Below, piece by piece: positions 1-12,400 of a stretch of 64,000 nt of DNA (its first letter is position 1; each line of letters opens with the position of its first letter). Source of the DNA: Rostratula benghalensis (Eukaryota; Chordata; Aves; Charadriiformes; Rostratulidae); contig VXAI01000160.1 of NCBI GenBank assembly GCA_013399305.1, positions 695,159 to 759,158 on the forward strand, written 5' to 3'. The notes beneath the pieces are model-generated. The model was not told where the DNA came from. It did no database searches and saw only the letters and a program-made list of their open reading frames with translations. The position numbers and the translations under genes were made by a program.

Positions 1-1487
1 CATCTGAACAGTGCTTTCTTTTCTGCTTTGGCTCTTCCCCAACCACGGCAATAATTTTCAGGAGTCACAAAAGAGAGGCAGCGTTCTGCCTGCCTGCTTC
101 AATATCTGGACTGCACAGGTTTGTGCACAGGGCATTTTATCTCTACCAAGTGAAAGGACTTTTGTCGTGGATTCAGTCATTACCTTGTTTTAAAGGACCA
201 GCCATAGCCCCACATTTTTCACTTTCATACAAGAAAGAAACAATGAAGGGAAGATATAGATCCTGTTCTGCTTGTTATAAAACAGTATTTGTTAGGTAAC
301 ATTAGTCAAACATTTGGCATTTTTTCTGAGTGTTTCGAAGCTGACAAGCTTTTATGACATCCTCTGACTCCTGGTTTGGAGCTAAACCAGAGCTGCTGGA
401 AGACAGTAGGGTTCTCCTCCATATCCTAGACTTGGGATGAGATCTGCAAGATCTCAAGATATACAATCCGCAAGATCTATATATAGATATACAATTGAAT
501 TTATATTCTCCTGTGATTTCTCATCACTAAAGGCATCCTGAGAGGCATATACAGCTTGGCTGAAATGAATATGTGTAACTTGTGAATGAGGAAAGGCAGC
601 CTAAAGATGTGAATACCTGCTAAATACACAAACACTGAGAATGATAGGAGATATACTCCTGAGATCTGGTGGGGTAAAATCATCACCTCTGAGTAACGAC
701 AGCTGCTGACCAGGTCCTTTGCTAAGGTCATTGCTTCAAACACACATGGAAGCTGTTAATGGGATTTTCGTACATCTGCACTTGAAAACCAAACAAGAGA
801 CGAGTCAATTCCTCTTTCTAAAATTCTAAAAGAAGCACCCTAGTGAGCAAAATATGCAAGAGACCCACGGTCTTTCATAGATGTTGGACAGGCTGACCCA
901 TGGGTATTACAGAAACCATGTTATGCAAAAAAAAATCAACTTTAACTGCACTATTTTAGCCCCCAAGTCATGCACTGGATAGCCCAGAGCTGCAGGGCTT
1001 CATCAGTTCACATAGCTCACCTTCTGTCAGCTCAGATTTACTCTCTGCTTGTTTTTCTTTACCTGTAAACACATACTATGTTTAATTTGTCATTGTAGCA
1101 TCACCTTGCACTTGAGTTATTAAAATACGCAGAACAATTCCATGATACATGATCCCATGATCCAATAGAGATATGAGTTCAGCCTCATAAGCAATTAGCA
1201 CTTTATATTCTGGTTTTTGGTCCACATCAAGTTATCCACAGTAAGGGTGAAAGTGTGAACTACTTCACATAGTACAGTAACCACAATTTGGCCAACTACG
1301 TGACCTCTTAACAACCTAACCTTTTCAGTCTCTTCCTAGACTCAAAGAAGGCATGTGCTGTGGCACTCCCTTCAATTCTGGGTTTCTAGATATTTCATAT
1401 TGTGAATCTGAATAAAGAAAGAGTATCACTTTAGCCCCCAAAGTGAGGTTTATTTTCCATAGAAAACAAAGGATGGAGGGGTAAAAG
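1..1487. other. AT-rich DNA without recognised genes
   Basis: Open frames are short and show no protein motif. I see no repeat family or RNA gene here. Confidence 0.6.
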
Positions 1488-1820
1488 AATCATAGAACAG
1501 TTTGAGATGGAAGGGAGCTTTAAAGTTCATGTAGTTCAACCTCCCCTGCCATGATCAGGGACACCTTCAACTAGGCCAGGCTGCTCAGAGCCCTATGTGA
1601 CCTGGCCAGGAGCATTTCCAGCAACGGGGCATCTACCATCTCTCTGGGCAACTTGTGCTAGTCTTTTGCCACCTCATTGTAAAGAATTTCTTCCTTACAT
1701 CTAGTCTAAATCTACCCTCTTTTAGTTAAAAAAGTGTCTTATTGCTAGAAGGCCTGCTAAGATAGTTGTCCTCATCTTTCCTGTAGGCCCTGCTTACGTG
1801 GTGAAAGGCTGGGCTCCTTA
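1488..1820 (-). mobile_element. CR1 retrotransposon 3' fragment, diverged
   Basis: On the + strand the sequence begins AATCATAGAACAGTTTGAGATGGAAGGGA and continues with the standard reverse complement of a CR1 3' end (GTAGTTCAACCTCCC, AGGGACACCTTCAACTAG). It is old, with many mismatches, and fades out near 1820. Confidence 0.85.
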
Positions 1821-2977
1821 CTATGTACTGTGATGTCTCCCTGATACGGGTTTAAAGAATGGATGAGGCTTACAACTGGACCACAGGGACCCACTCAGTT
1901 CTCAGGTGCCAAAACCTCAGGACTAGAGACAAAAAGCTACAGGCGTCTTAACAAAACCTATGTAAAACAATAACAGGAGGCAAGGGGGAGACAAAAGTGT
2001 TTGGAAGCTAGATTTAAAAGAATTTTCATAAATTGTGTTTTTCTCCACAAAAGTCAGCCCAGATTGTTCAGGAAACTTTAAATGCTTACAGCTATAATGT
2101 GCTCTCAGTTGCCACTTTACGTGAAAGAGTTTCTGTTTCAACAAAACTTTTTTTTTCTTTCTGTGGCTTATGTGGTCCCATTACTGTAATACCTTTCCCT
2201 TATAAAATTATACATTATAAAAGTGATATGCAGAAAGAAATGCTGCCATCCCTACTGGAATATGCAGCACAGTATGATGGTAGCAATTTGAGCCACCTCA
2301 CACTGTTTCCAGTTACTTTTTCCATTCCGTTTTGGGGGGACTTAAGATTATCTCTTGAAACTCCAAAAATAACCTGTACAATCTCTCACTTCTGTTGCTT
2401 TTTTGACCTACTTGGTTAACCAAAATTCAGCATCCTGTGGGTTGTGTTTATCTGGAGAAGACATGATGATGGACTCAGATATCTTTGATGAACTTCTGTT
2501 TGTTCATGTTTTTACAAATTAAGTCTTATTTCCTGACTGCAGAGTTCTTCGTGTAGGAAACTGCTCTTTTACAGCTTGAAATCCAGTTTCAGTGAGTTGT
2601 ATTAGATAGTTTACTAGATTTATTCTTGAACTATATATTAAATGCGGTTGTGCATTCCAGACGTAATTTAATTATATGCTGCATATCTCCATATGACTTA
2701 ACAATTAGCTGAAATTTAATTGTCATTGTGGTTGAACAGTTTGCAGGAGAGCAGAGCTTTAGACTGGTCACTACTACTGATTGCTATTTTGACCCGGTGG
2801 GCTCAAAGCAAATTGCATCAAAACAGGAAAGCATCTTTTGCAAGCCTGTGAAATGAGACTGCCCAACAATGCTGTGTTGTGGAACAGTAGACGCAAAAGC
2901 ACAGGTTGTGTCATCTAGCAGTGTTTTGTTGAAAGCAGAAAACTAGAATGCCTGCAGCACTGAAACTGTTGCCTGAG

Positions 2978-4207
2978 TCACAGGATCGTAGAATTGTTAT
3001 GGTTGGAAGAGACCTTTAAGATCAAGTCCAATGGTTAACTTAGCACTGCCAAGTTACTATTAAACCATGTCCCTCAGCACTGTGTCTGCCCACCTTTTAA
3101 ATAACTCCAGGAATGGAAACTCATCTGCTTCCCAGGGCAGCCTGTTCTGATGCTTGACAACATTTTCATTGAAGATTTTTTTTTTCCTAATGTCCAGTCT
3201 AAACTTGATGCAACTTGAGGTCATTTCTTCTCATCCTATCACATGTTACTTGGGAGAAAAGACTGACCCCCACCTTGCTACAGCTTCCTTTCAGGTAGTT
3301 GTGGAGAGCCATAAGGTCTCCCCTCAGCCTCCTTTTCTCCAGGTTAAACAACCCCAGTTCCCTCAGCCGCTCCTCACCAGACCTGTGTTCCAGACCCCTC
3401 ACCAGCTTCCTTGGCTTTCTCTGGACCTCCTCCAGCACCTCAATCTCTTTTTTGTAGTGAGGGAGCCAACACTGTTCAGTACTTAACACAGTATTCAACC
3501 TACAACCTCACCAGTGCCCAATACAGAGGGACGATCACTTCCCTACTCCTGCTGGCCACACTATTCTTGATAAAAGCCAGGGTAATGCTTGCCTTCCTGG
3601 CCACCTGGGCACACTGCTGGCTCATGTTCAGCTGGCTGTCCACTAACACCCCCTTTTCTGCCAGGCAGCTTTCCAGCTGCTCACCCCCAAGCCTGTAGAA
3701 CTGTGTGGGGTTGTTGTGACCCAAGTGCAGGACCTGGCATTTGACCTTGTTGAACCTCATACCAGTGGCCTTGGCCCATCAACTCAGCCTGTCCAGATCC
3801 CTCTGCCAAAGCCTTTCTACCCTCAAGCAGGGCTACACTCCCACCTAACTTGGTATTGTCTGCACACTTACTGAAGGTACACTCAATCCCATTGTCCAGG
3901 TCATTGATAAAGATATTAGATTGTACTGGCCCCAGTACTGAACCCTGGGGAACACCACTTGTGACTGACCACCAGCAGAATTTAACGCCATTCACTACAA
4001 GTCCTTGGGCCTGGCCACCCAGTTTTTTACCCAGCAAAGCATATGCCCATCCAAGTCATAAGCAATCAGTTTCTCCAGGAGAATGCTGTGGGAAAAGGTG
4101 ACAAAGGCTTTACTAAAGTCTAGGTAGACTGCATGCACAGCCTTGCCCTTTACCACTAAGCAGGTCACCTTGTCACAGGCTATCACCAGAAATTGGATGC
4201 AGAACAA
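2978..4207 (-). mobile_element. CR1 retrotransposon, longest copy, with reverse transcriptase remnants
   Basis: About 1.2 kb of a CR1 LINE lies in antisense orientation. It starts at the 3' end (TCGTAGAATTGTTATGGTTGGAAGAGACC on the + strand). Reading the minus strand, reverse-transcriptase pieces appear in order: VYLDFSKAF (about 4120), [12 protein letters not shown] and FINDLDNGI (about 3950), and the catalytic box, which reads CADNTKL in place of the family's FADDTKL. The C-terminal [21 protein letters not shown] follows (about 3400). The pieces lie in at least three different frames, and one catalytic aspartate is lost, so the copy is dead. It is 5'-truncated, as is usual for CR1. Confidence 0.95.
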
Positions 4208-7200
4208 AGAGAAGCCAGAATAAACAGTCTACCTTAATCCAGTAGGATTTGGCATCCTAAGAGCTCTAGGATTTTCCTGGAAATGATGGAGAGGGCATCT
4301 GTGGCTGGAACAAATGACTCCAGACAGCAGCGTTCACCTGACTTACAATCTTCTCTTTTTATAGAGCTGATACCTGGCAGACAGATCTATCAGAGAACGG
4401 ATACTGAGTCTATTTGTCTAAGAAAGTCTGTACAGTGGCCTGGAGACATCAAACATACCTAAGCCTGATAGGGGACCTTTCCAGACAGACGTCTTCACCT
4501 TGCTACCTGCATAGATTTTGTGGTTGCTTCTTAAAAGTCTCAGCTCCAAGAGCTATTCCCGCATATTTTATGCCTTGCTGTTCATGCGACAATTTGTACA
4601 CAGTATGGCATGGGACCATACAGGGTTCCAGAACCATGACTATAGTGTTTGCTACGTTTTCCTGCAGAGTTCTTTTAAGAGTCTGCCTCTCTGTCTTCAT
4701 CTTCTTCTTCAGAAGAGACATAAAGTAGGACACGGAACTATGGAACTGCAGAAAGTAGTCTGTGGTCAAGCTCTGCCAAAAATGGGTAAAATACAAAAGC
4801 TACAAAAAGGGATGAGGTTGAGTTCCAGAGTCTGCCATTCTGTAGGGCTTCCGGATTTGGGGTTGAAAACTGGGAGGTGTCAGAGGCATTGTAACCATCG
4901 GGACATTCAGCAGACATGAATTCAAGGGCATGGGTTGTTAACAAAATGTAGGAGTGATGGTGTGATGGCATTGCAAGCATATATATCCTGCTGGAACTGG
5001 AGGCACAGTGAAAGAGAGCCCTTAAGGACTTCTAAGCACTAAGGGTTCCCACCATGTTGGGATATGAACAACTTTTCCTGTGCAGTTCATACACAACAGA
5101 ACCAGGATTGGGAAAGAGGGTGGAAGAGCTCCAAGGATGAATAATCAAAGAACTTCAAGCACATGCTGTCCAGCAGGAAGCTCCAAATCTGAACCTTGAA
5201 CAAAGTCCGGGGGAGGGAGAGACTAAAACCATGTTTTTTAGCTAAGAGGATAGGAAAAGTATTCAAAGGTTAACTCAAAAAGGGAAAGAAGCTGAACATA
5301 GCACAAAACCATTTCTTCCTCACTCTCTTCTTCAGTGGGAGCTTCTGTGAGCAAAACCCACATGTGCAGGCTCTAGGGCATCTGTTGGCATGGTAGAGCA
5401 GCAAAGGCTTCTTTGTGCTGAATAATGCCCTGGTGTTTTCAGAGGAAAACCCTGGATCTTTGGAGGAAGTCAGAAGATATCAGATGAAATATTAAATGTA
5501 CTTAAGTTATGAAAGAAAATAAAGGAGATGGAGTATTGCAAAATGAAAAGTGTAGCACCCTGAAGAATTCTCTGCTGATTTGCAAATGGGTTCTTTTTTT
5601 TTTTCTGAGATTTTGTTGGTTCGTCATTTCACCTGGATTCACAGGCGTGGGGGTGGAGATGCAAGCTCTGCAAGTCCTGAAGTGACTGTATGTTCTGTAC
5701 TTCCACTTCTTGAGATTACTGTTTTCTTCCAAATGCCAGAAGGCTGCCTGCCCGCCCATGTTCTTTCAGAGCCTCTCTCTCCCCTGTGCAATCAAAGGGA
5801 GTCTAGTTGCCACCTTGAGTTATTTTTAACCTTTAGCAAGGAAACTCCTAAATAAGTTTGAAACACAGTGTCACAGGAAATGGAATAAAAGGGGCAGATT
5901 TAGAAAAGAAAACAGTGCTTAAAATCATGTGACATGCTCTTCTCCCTGTAAATCTTTCTTAGACTGTATTTAAATATACAGTTCAATATGGAAGTTATAC
6001 ATTATAACCTGTATTATTGCTATAGTTGCTGTTTCTGTTAATACTTAATAATTGTGTTAATAAAAAGCCTTTGTTAAAAATGCATCTAATTAGAGAGAAA
6101 CAGTTTACTTTGCAATGTTCAGACTCTGGAACTCAGAGTCTTTGAAGAACGCTGGACTAGTTTTTTACACAGAACTACTGCACTTAACGCAGGGGAATTT
6201 GGCTATGGCAGTAGGTAGCTGAGTTTGCTCTTGTGCCTGGCTGAGGGCTCTCGGGAAGCACTGGATCCGGAGGAGATGCTGACATCGTTCTTGCATCTTA
6301 CAAGCATTTTGAACTCAGTCTAAGCTTGGGCTTTGTAGAAACATTGCACATATTGCACACCTGGAGATGCCTGAACCCTTTCCAAAAGGACTTTTCTAGC
6401 CGAGAAAGGTTCCAAGCTATCCTTTCTGTCTGATTTTAAAACAAAGGCAGATAGAAACCACAGATGCTGCATTCTGTGAGGCTTAAGCACTGGTCACACC
6501 AGACACTTCCTCTTGGAAATAACAGTAATTTAACTTTAAACCTTCTTGCATGACATTCCTATTATATTCCCTTCTAAAAGTAAGATAAAGATGGCTTTAG
6601 ATGAATGGTCAACAAACCTTAATATGGTGCATTGCAGGCAATGCACTGGAACTGAAGTCAGATTTCAAGTATGGTGTATCACATAAATCTCAATTAAAAG
6701 CCTGAGAGGCAAAACCAATATAAAAATACAGGGGAAAAAAATTAGGAGGTTAGTGAATAAGCTGTTTTACAAAGATTAAACTGATTCTGATCAACAGGAC
6801 ACTAATAATTTAAAGATTTTTTTTAAAAGCTTATTGTGCTGAATGTCTTCAAATTGTTAGACTCATGAAGAAAAATAATAAGTGTGTGGTCCATTAGCTT
6901 GTGCTATATATGCAAAAATTCATATTTTAACTTATAATTTGTTCATGTATATTGTAATTTGTATAAGAACTGTGTTGATAGAACACAGATCTTTTCAAAA
7001 CACAGAAATAAATTTAAAAAGAAGAAAACTTAAAGTTCATAGCTATGTACAGGAATGCAATTAAAACCAAATGTTTTCTCACATGACAGGATGCTATCAC
7101 TTACATAATATAGTCCTATGGTTCACATGGTTACTTCACAGGATTTCATTATTACTTCTGTATGCATTTTAATCAGTGAAGTAAAAAAAGATGACCATAA

Positions 7201-9356
7201 ATAAATATTTCTGATTTAATTTCCAGACTATTCCTCCATTAAGATAATTCAGTTTTCTCCACCTTTCACTTATCTTGCTGATCTCAAGCAGTAACTCAGG
7301 TCAGTTCAGCATCTTATTTCAGAGAGCTGTTTCAGCGTCTAACTGGGGAAATCAAGGTCAGTCAAGATATAGTATCTTGAGTGCCATTGTTACAGATTTA
7401 GGCTTGTTATTTCTGCTGTTATGTACAGCCAAATTAAAGTTTGGATATTGCAGAAGCATCTTTTTGAGGGGGGGGGGCGTTGTATGATTTTTTTGTTTGT
7501 TTGTTTCCCCCCCCCCGGTTTTCATAAGGAAGAAATCGGTTTAGTTGGGATTTAGGTTAAGTCACTTGCAAAACAAAAGTATCTGGTATATTGCTTGGAA
7601 CTGAAATGCTAATGACTTTTTTCTAAATTACTCCTCTTGAAGGAGTACAAAACAACTAAGTCTTTTTCATGCTCTCTGTGTGCTTGTTTAAGCTCTTGGC
7701 AGGGGATGAGGAGGACATCAGGAGTTTTATCACTCCCTGACATTTTCAGATTAAACCAAATTACTCCCTTCCTGCTCCATTTTTAAACAAGCTGAAGTAT
7801 GACCTGACTCCTGGTTCATTACCTGCCTGCAAGAAACACAGGGTTTGTGTTTATTACTGTATTTTTCTGTTCCTTATTTTCTCTACAGGTGCAACACACA
7901 GTGGAATTGTTGCTTATAGCAATAACAGCATGGCCTTAGTTTCAGCTGCTGTGGCTTTTCAGCCTTAGAATTCCTATTGACATACATCAACAGACTTCCA
8001 AAAGAAAACCAGTAACATCTTAAAAAAGATTCATCACACCCCCATAGCTCTCTATTTTGCATTCTGTTGTATACGGGGGAATTTCAGGTAAAAGCCTTTG
8101 TTTGAAAGACTATTTGGTGGTGTTCAGAAATCCCTTTTTGAGATTAGGGAGCCTATGTATGTACTCTGTATAAATGAAAGCGATTCGCGTCAGAGGCACA
8201 AATGCTGTCCCAAAATAATTTCTTCTACCTGCATGCTTCTTGGAACACTTCTGGCTTGTGCCCACTCTCAGTCTGCTAGGAAGTACCTGCTGTGGTACAG
8301 GGACTAGCCCAGACTAGAGAGCTTTCCCAGTCACAAGTGAAGCTAAGGACACCCTTTTGAGAATACCCTTTGGAGTTTAGTTTAGCCACATGGAGAGATA
8401 CCTCAGACAACCTGTTCTTTGGCCCACTCATTTATTTGTGCAAAGATAAATGGGACAAAGAAAACTTTATGAGCATTAGGAAATGAAAGAAACAAACCCA
8501 AGAAAGCCTCATTCCCCTTTGTATGGAATACTCTGCCATGTGAATTCACTAATTCACCACTTAATTCATGATGTTTCTAACTCACAAGCTCGCTAATTCC
8601 TAACTCACAACTCATAACTCATGCACCTATGGGTGGTCATCCTTCCTCCTCCACGATGGTGCAGACAACCCCTGTATCACACCGAGAAGCATGAAAACCT
8701 CATCAGTACAGCTGCAGTTGGATCTGCATCAAAAGCTTCTAGGGGATAAACTGATGTATTTGTACATTCCAGCCTAGAAGCTTGGTCAATACAGCTTCCA
8801 CGAGTTACTGGATACTGAAGAAACTGCCTGACAATTGATATGCAAGGATGATGGCTTCAGGAGACAGCAAGCTTCAGGTGACAGTGGCTAGGTAATAACC
8901 TTTAGCCCTTACTGGACACCATGTCCTGCCTATTCATTGCCCTTGCTTTGACCTAGTGGCACTGTTCCCAGCATACATCAGTTCTTAGCATGGGCTGTGT
9001 GTTAGCCAAAATCTGAGCAGGAGTTGAGTAAACGGTCACAGGAATGCAGGTCTACAGAGTAGTATTCAATTTTCTTGTGAAAGCTGAATTTTCTTATGGC
9101 AAAAAAGACAAAAGGGTGGCGTAATAACAAGGCAAAAGACAAGAAATGCAACTTTGAAGCCTACAACAAAATACTCCTTCAGTTGGATAAGGCTGTAACT
9201 CCCAAGTAGGGATCTGGAAAAGTTTTTGCATCTAAAAAAGAATTTGCACTATGCTACACTGCTGATGTAGACCCACCCTCAAACCCCACACCATTAATTA
9301 TACAGGCATCCACCTGGAACAACACAAAGTGCAAGCTGCTTTTCTCTCATTTACAG
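4208..9356. other. Gene-free AT-rich DNA
   Basis: Only chance open frames occur, the longest about 130 codons at 4518-4919, overlapped by open frames in other phases and on the other strand. A degenerate array of CTAACTCACAA-like words lies at about 8545-8622. The G10/C10 pair at 7468-7516 is listed separately. Confidence 0.55.
7468..7516. repeat. G10 and C10 runs forming an inverted repeat
   Basis: Ten G (7468-7477) and ten C (7507-7516) are separated by 29 bases that are T-rich with TTTG repeats. The arms can pair as a perfect 10-bp hairpin stem, or the G run could form a quadruplex with other G runs. Confidence 0.85.
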
Positions 9357-9480
9357 TAAATTTATCCTCTGTAGCCTTCATAAAGGATATGATGACCTTA
9401 TTAGCCAGTCTAGGTGTGGCCAACTTTGCCAGTATTGGGGTTATCATGGCACAGCAGAGATTTTCACTCAGCATCTTAGG
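9357..9480 (+). other. Orphan exon-like segment
   Basis: A 124-nt stretch has a strong acceptor (TTTTCTCTCATTTACAG) and a strong donor (GTGAGTATAC). One frame from 9359 is open throughout and reads in part MMTLLASLGVANFASIGV, a hydrophobic segment. I do not recognise a gene, and no partner exons were found nearby. It could be an exon of a noncoding RNA, a relic of a membrane protein exon, or chance. Confidence 0.25.
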
Positions 9481-12400
9481 GTGAGTATACACATACCTGC
9501 TTGGAGGTGCAAATATTCTCAGCAATTACATGTGGTATTTCTTAGGTGGCCCCTGTTTCTCACAGGAGGCTGAAGCAGATTATGGGGAAGGACAAGCTGA
9601 TGCACGCCCCGATGGGGGCAGCGGCACTAAGGAGCAAAGACATGCCTGGGAGTGCCACTCAGCTGGCAACCTGGGGGGCACCTGCAGGCCCCCTCGTTGA
9701 AGCAGAACTGTGGAGCACAAGGGGCCGAGGAGCGTTGAGCTACCTCCCCAACTCTGGAGCTGTAAGAAGAATAAAGAAATACCTGTAAGCCATGGGAATC
9801 TTGGTGAGAATTTGGGAAATATTTAGGCACACTGGAAATTTTTTAAGCAGCTAGGGAATTGCTCTCAAGTCAAATGCTATTGTTCAAATCTAAAAATATG
9901 CAGAACTGGAAAAACAGAGGAAGACTGTTTGGCAGCATCTTCTCTTTTTCCCTGCCGCACGTGAAACACAGAGATAAAACAGAACTCTCCGGTACATCCC
10001 TTTATTGTTATATATTTTTACAATTGCCTGGAAATGAGGGAGAGAAATGCAGACAGGTAGAGCCAACATCATCTCAAGAAACTTCAAAACTATCGTTGCT
10101 GCTCATAATTTGATACACTTATACTGTGAAAATGACAATTTCCTACGTCTAAGGGATTTTAAGTATTTCAAAATTATAAGTTATGCAGGGGTTAATAAAC
10201 TCTAAATCGTGAAAGAGAGAGGAAACAGATAAGGTGGGGAAGAAAAAGGATGCCTAAAGGATGGGATGATGACAGACACTTTAGGCATACGTGTCAAAGT
10301 TTGGCCAAAACCAGTTGAGTACTGGCAATGTCACTACATGATTTAAATAGTGCCTATTATAACCTGGACATAATCTTTCCCTGTTGAACAGCTGGATTTT
10401 ATATTGTACCAAAATGATCTCATGGAATTAACTACAGGTATTATCTAATGTGGTTTGCTGTACTTCTGGAAGAAAATTCTAGTTTAAAATGATTGCCATG
10501 GTTTATTTTTTAAGTATAGAAGTTTGACCTTACATTCACTGGTATACATATATATATTTGAATCTTTTTGAGTGGCCTTTGATCTCCTGCATTCAGACTA
10601 AGTGATGCCATCCTTTACAGCTATTTCTTGTAATATTAAGGTAAGAAAATATTTGTGTTTGAAATTGGCTCAACTGCTTATTCAAGACTGGCCTACTCAA
10701 AATGAGCAATGAATCTGATCCATAAGTCAAAGGACTTCACAAAGTGTTTTGCCTAGTGAAAGCACAGTCTGTTATTTTTAGTGAAGAATTTGTGAAGCAA
10801 GCACTTATTCAAAACTATTGGCTTGCTTAACACTGCATAGGAGAAAAATGCCTCAACAAGCAATCGAAAGCACTATCAAGCATCAAAGGCAGCACAGTTA
10901 CGTCAATACGATATGTAAAATACTGATTATATTTAAGACAGTGATTTATAAAAGCATATCTCCTGCTTACTAAATCAGGTCAATTTCCATCACTAATTGG
11001 GTCAGCTAACCACAAAGGCACATGCTTCACTTCCTCTTCAAGCATGGCCTTTGCTGGCTTCTCAGAAAGTTACAGCTTGTGTATGTTATGGCAATACTTT
11101 GAAACACTTCAGAACTATTAATGTTCCTTTTACATCCATCACCTTTCTTCTGTTCTGTTTTTCTCCTCTTTACCTCAGTTATTACCCCTTTGCTTTTTAT
11201 TCTCTTAAAGTAAAATTCTCCTGTTTCATCTTTTATATGTTCAGGTGCTACTTTATAGTAAATTTGAAATATTTGCTTTTTTGGGGGTTTTTTTGTTTGT
11301 TTTTTTTTTACAATGATACCTTTTTTCCTGTAACTTTTTAGACAATTTTTTATTTCTGTCTATCCTTGCTTATTTCTTTTCTGTGTTTTATCTTGCTTTT
11401 CTGATCAAACCACACACATGGCATTTCTCCACTAGTATCCTCAATTCTTTGCTGCTTCTTTTCCCCTCTTCTTTTTTACACAGGGTTTAGCTTCCCATTC
11501 TCATTCTCTAATTTGTGTAATCCAGCCCCTCCTTTTTTTGTTGTTATGAGAAATGAAAAACTTTGAAACTAAATTATCATACAATATTCAGCATTGAGAG
11601 CTTGTTTACAAAATGCATTTGAGAAATACAGTGAGATGAGGTCAAATGTTAAATGTCAAATTCCTCCTTTTATAGAAAATGGAAAATTACACAATACACT
11701 ATTAAGGAGAGTCTTCTGAAGTTTAGCAACCTACAACTCTGAAAATTTCAGCTTTACTGGATGTGTTCCATTGCTTTGCTGCTGTTAGTGCTGAGCAGAC
11801 AGAACAAGTCTGCCGAGCAACAGGACTCTCCAGTCTAGGAAGAAAACTGGACATTCCTTGTATTTACTCTACTACCCTACAATGAATCTAGACACTACTA
11901 CTGAGAGAGGGAAACCCGTCTCTCCGTGGCTGCCTGTGTCCATCCTGCAGCTGGTAAGCAGGCAGCAGGAATCGATCTTCATGAGTGCCCAGGGGTCTAC
12001 ATCTGGGCCAGAGGGAAAGGACATATGTGATGCGTCTCAGAGAAGAGGTTGAGGGATGTCCTTGGGGAGTGGGAGAACTGAGGCAGGCTGGACATGGAGC
12101 GTAAGACTGAGAAGCGGACTAAGTCCTGCTAAAGTTAGGTTAGGAGCAAGTGGTTCATACTCTGGTGAGTAGCTTGAAGGAATAACAGAAAGTTGATAAC
12201 GTAAGTAGGAAAAAGAACCTGTTAAAGTTAAGTTTTTGGAAGAGATGGAGGTTGTTTAGACAGGGAGACTGGTATTAGGCACTTTGGTAGGAAGAAAGAA
12301 ACAAGGGAAGAATTTAACAGGAGATGTGTATACAGGGAGCAGGAGATGAAGAAATAGGTGCAAGAATTAGGGAAGAGGAAACTGGGAACTGGTGAGAGAA

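Noticed and set aside
2033..2419. 128-codon open frame
   Set aside because: Composition is low in charged-residue pattern, no family is recognised, and there are no exon signals.
9546..9788. 80-codon open frame just right of the orphan exon-like segment
   Set aside because: It is not in a frame continuous with that segment, has no splice signals of its own, and resembles no family.
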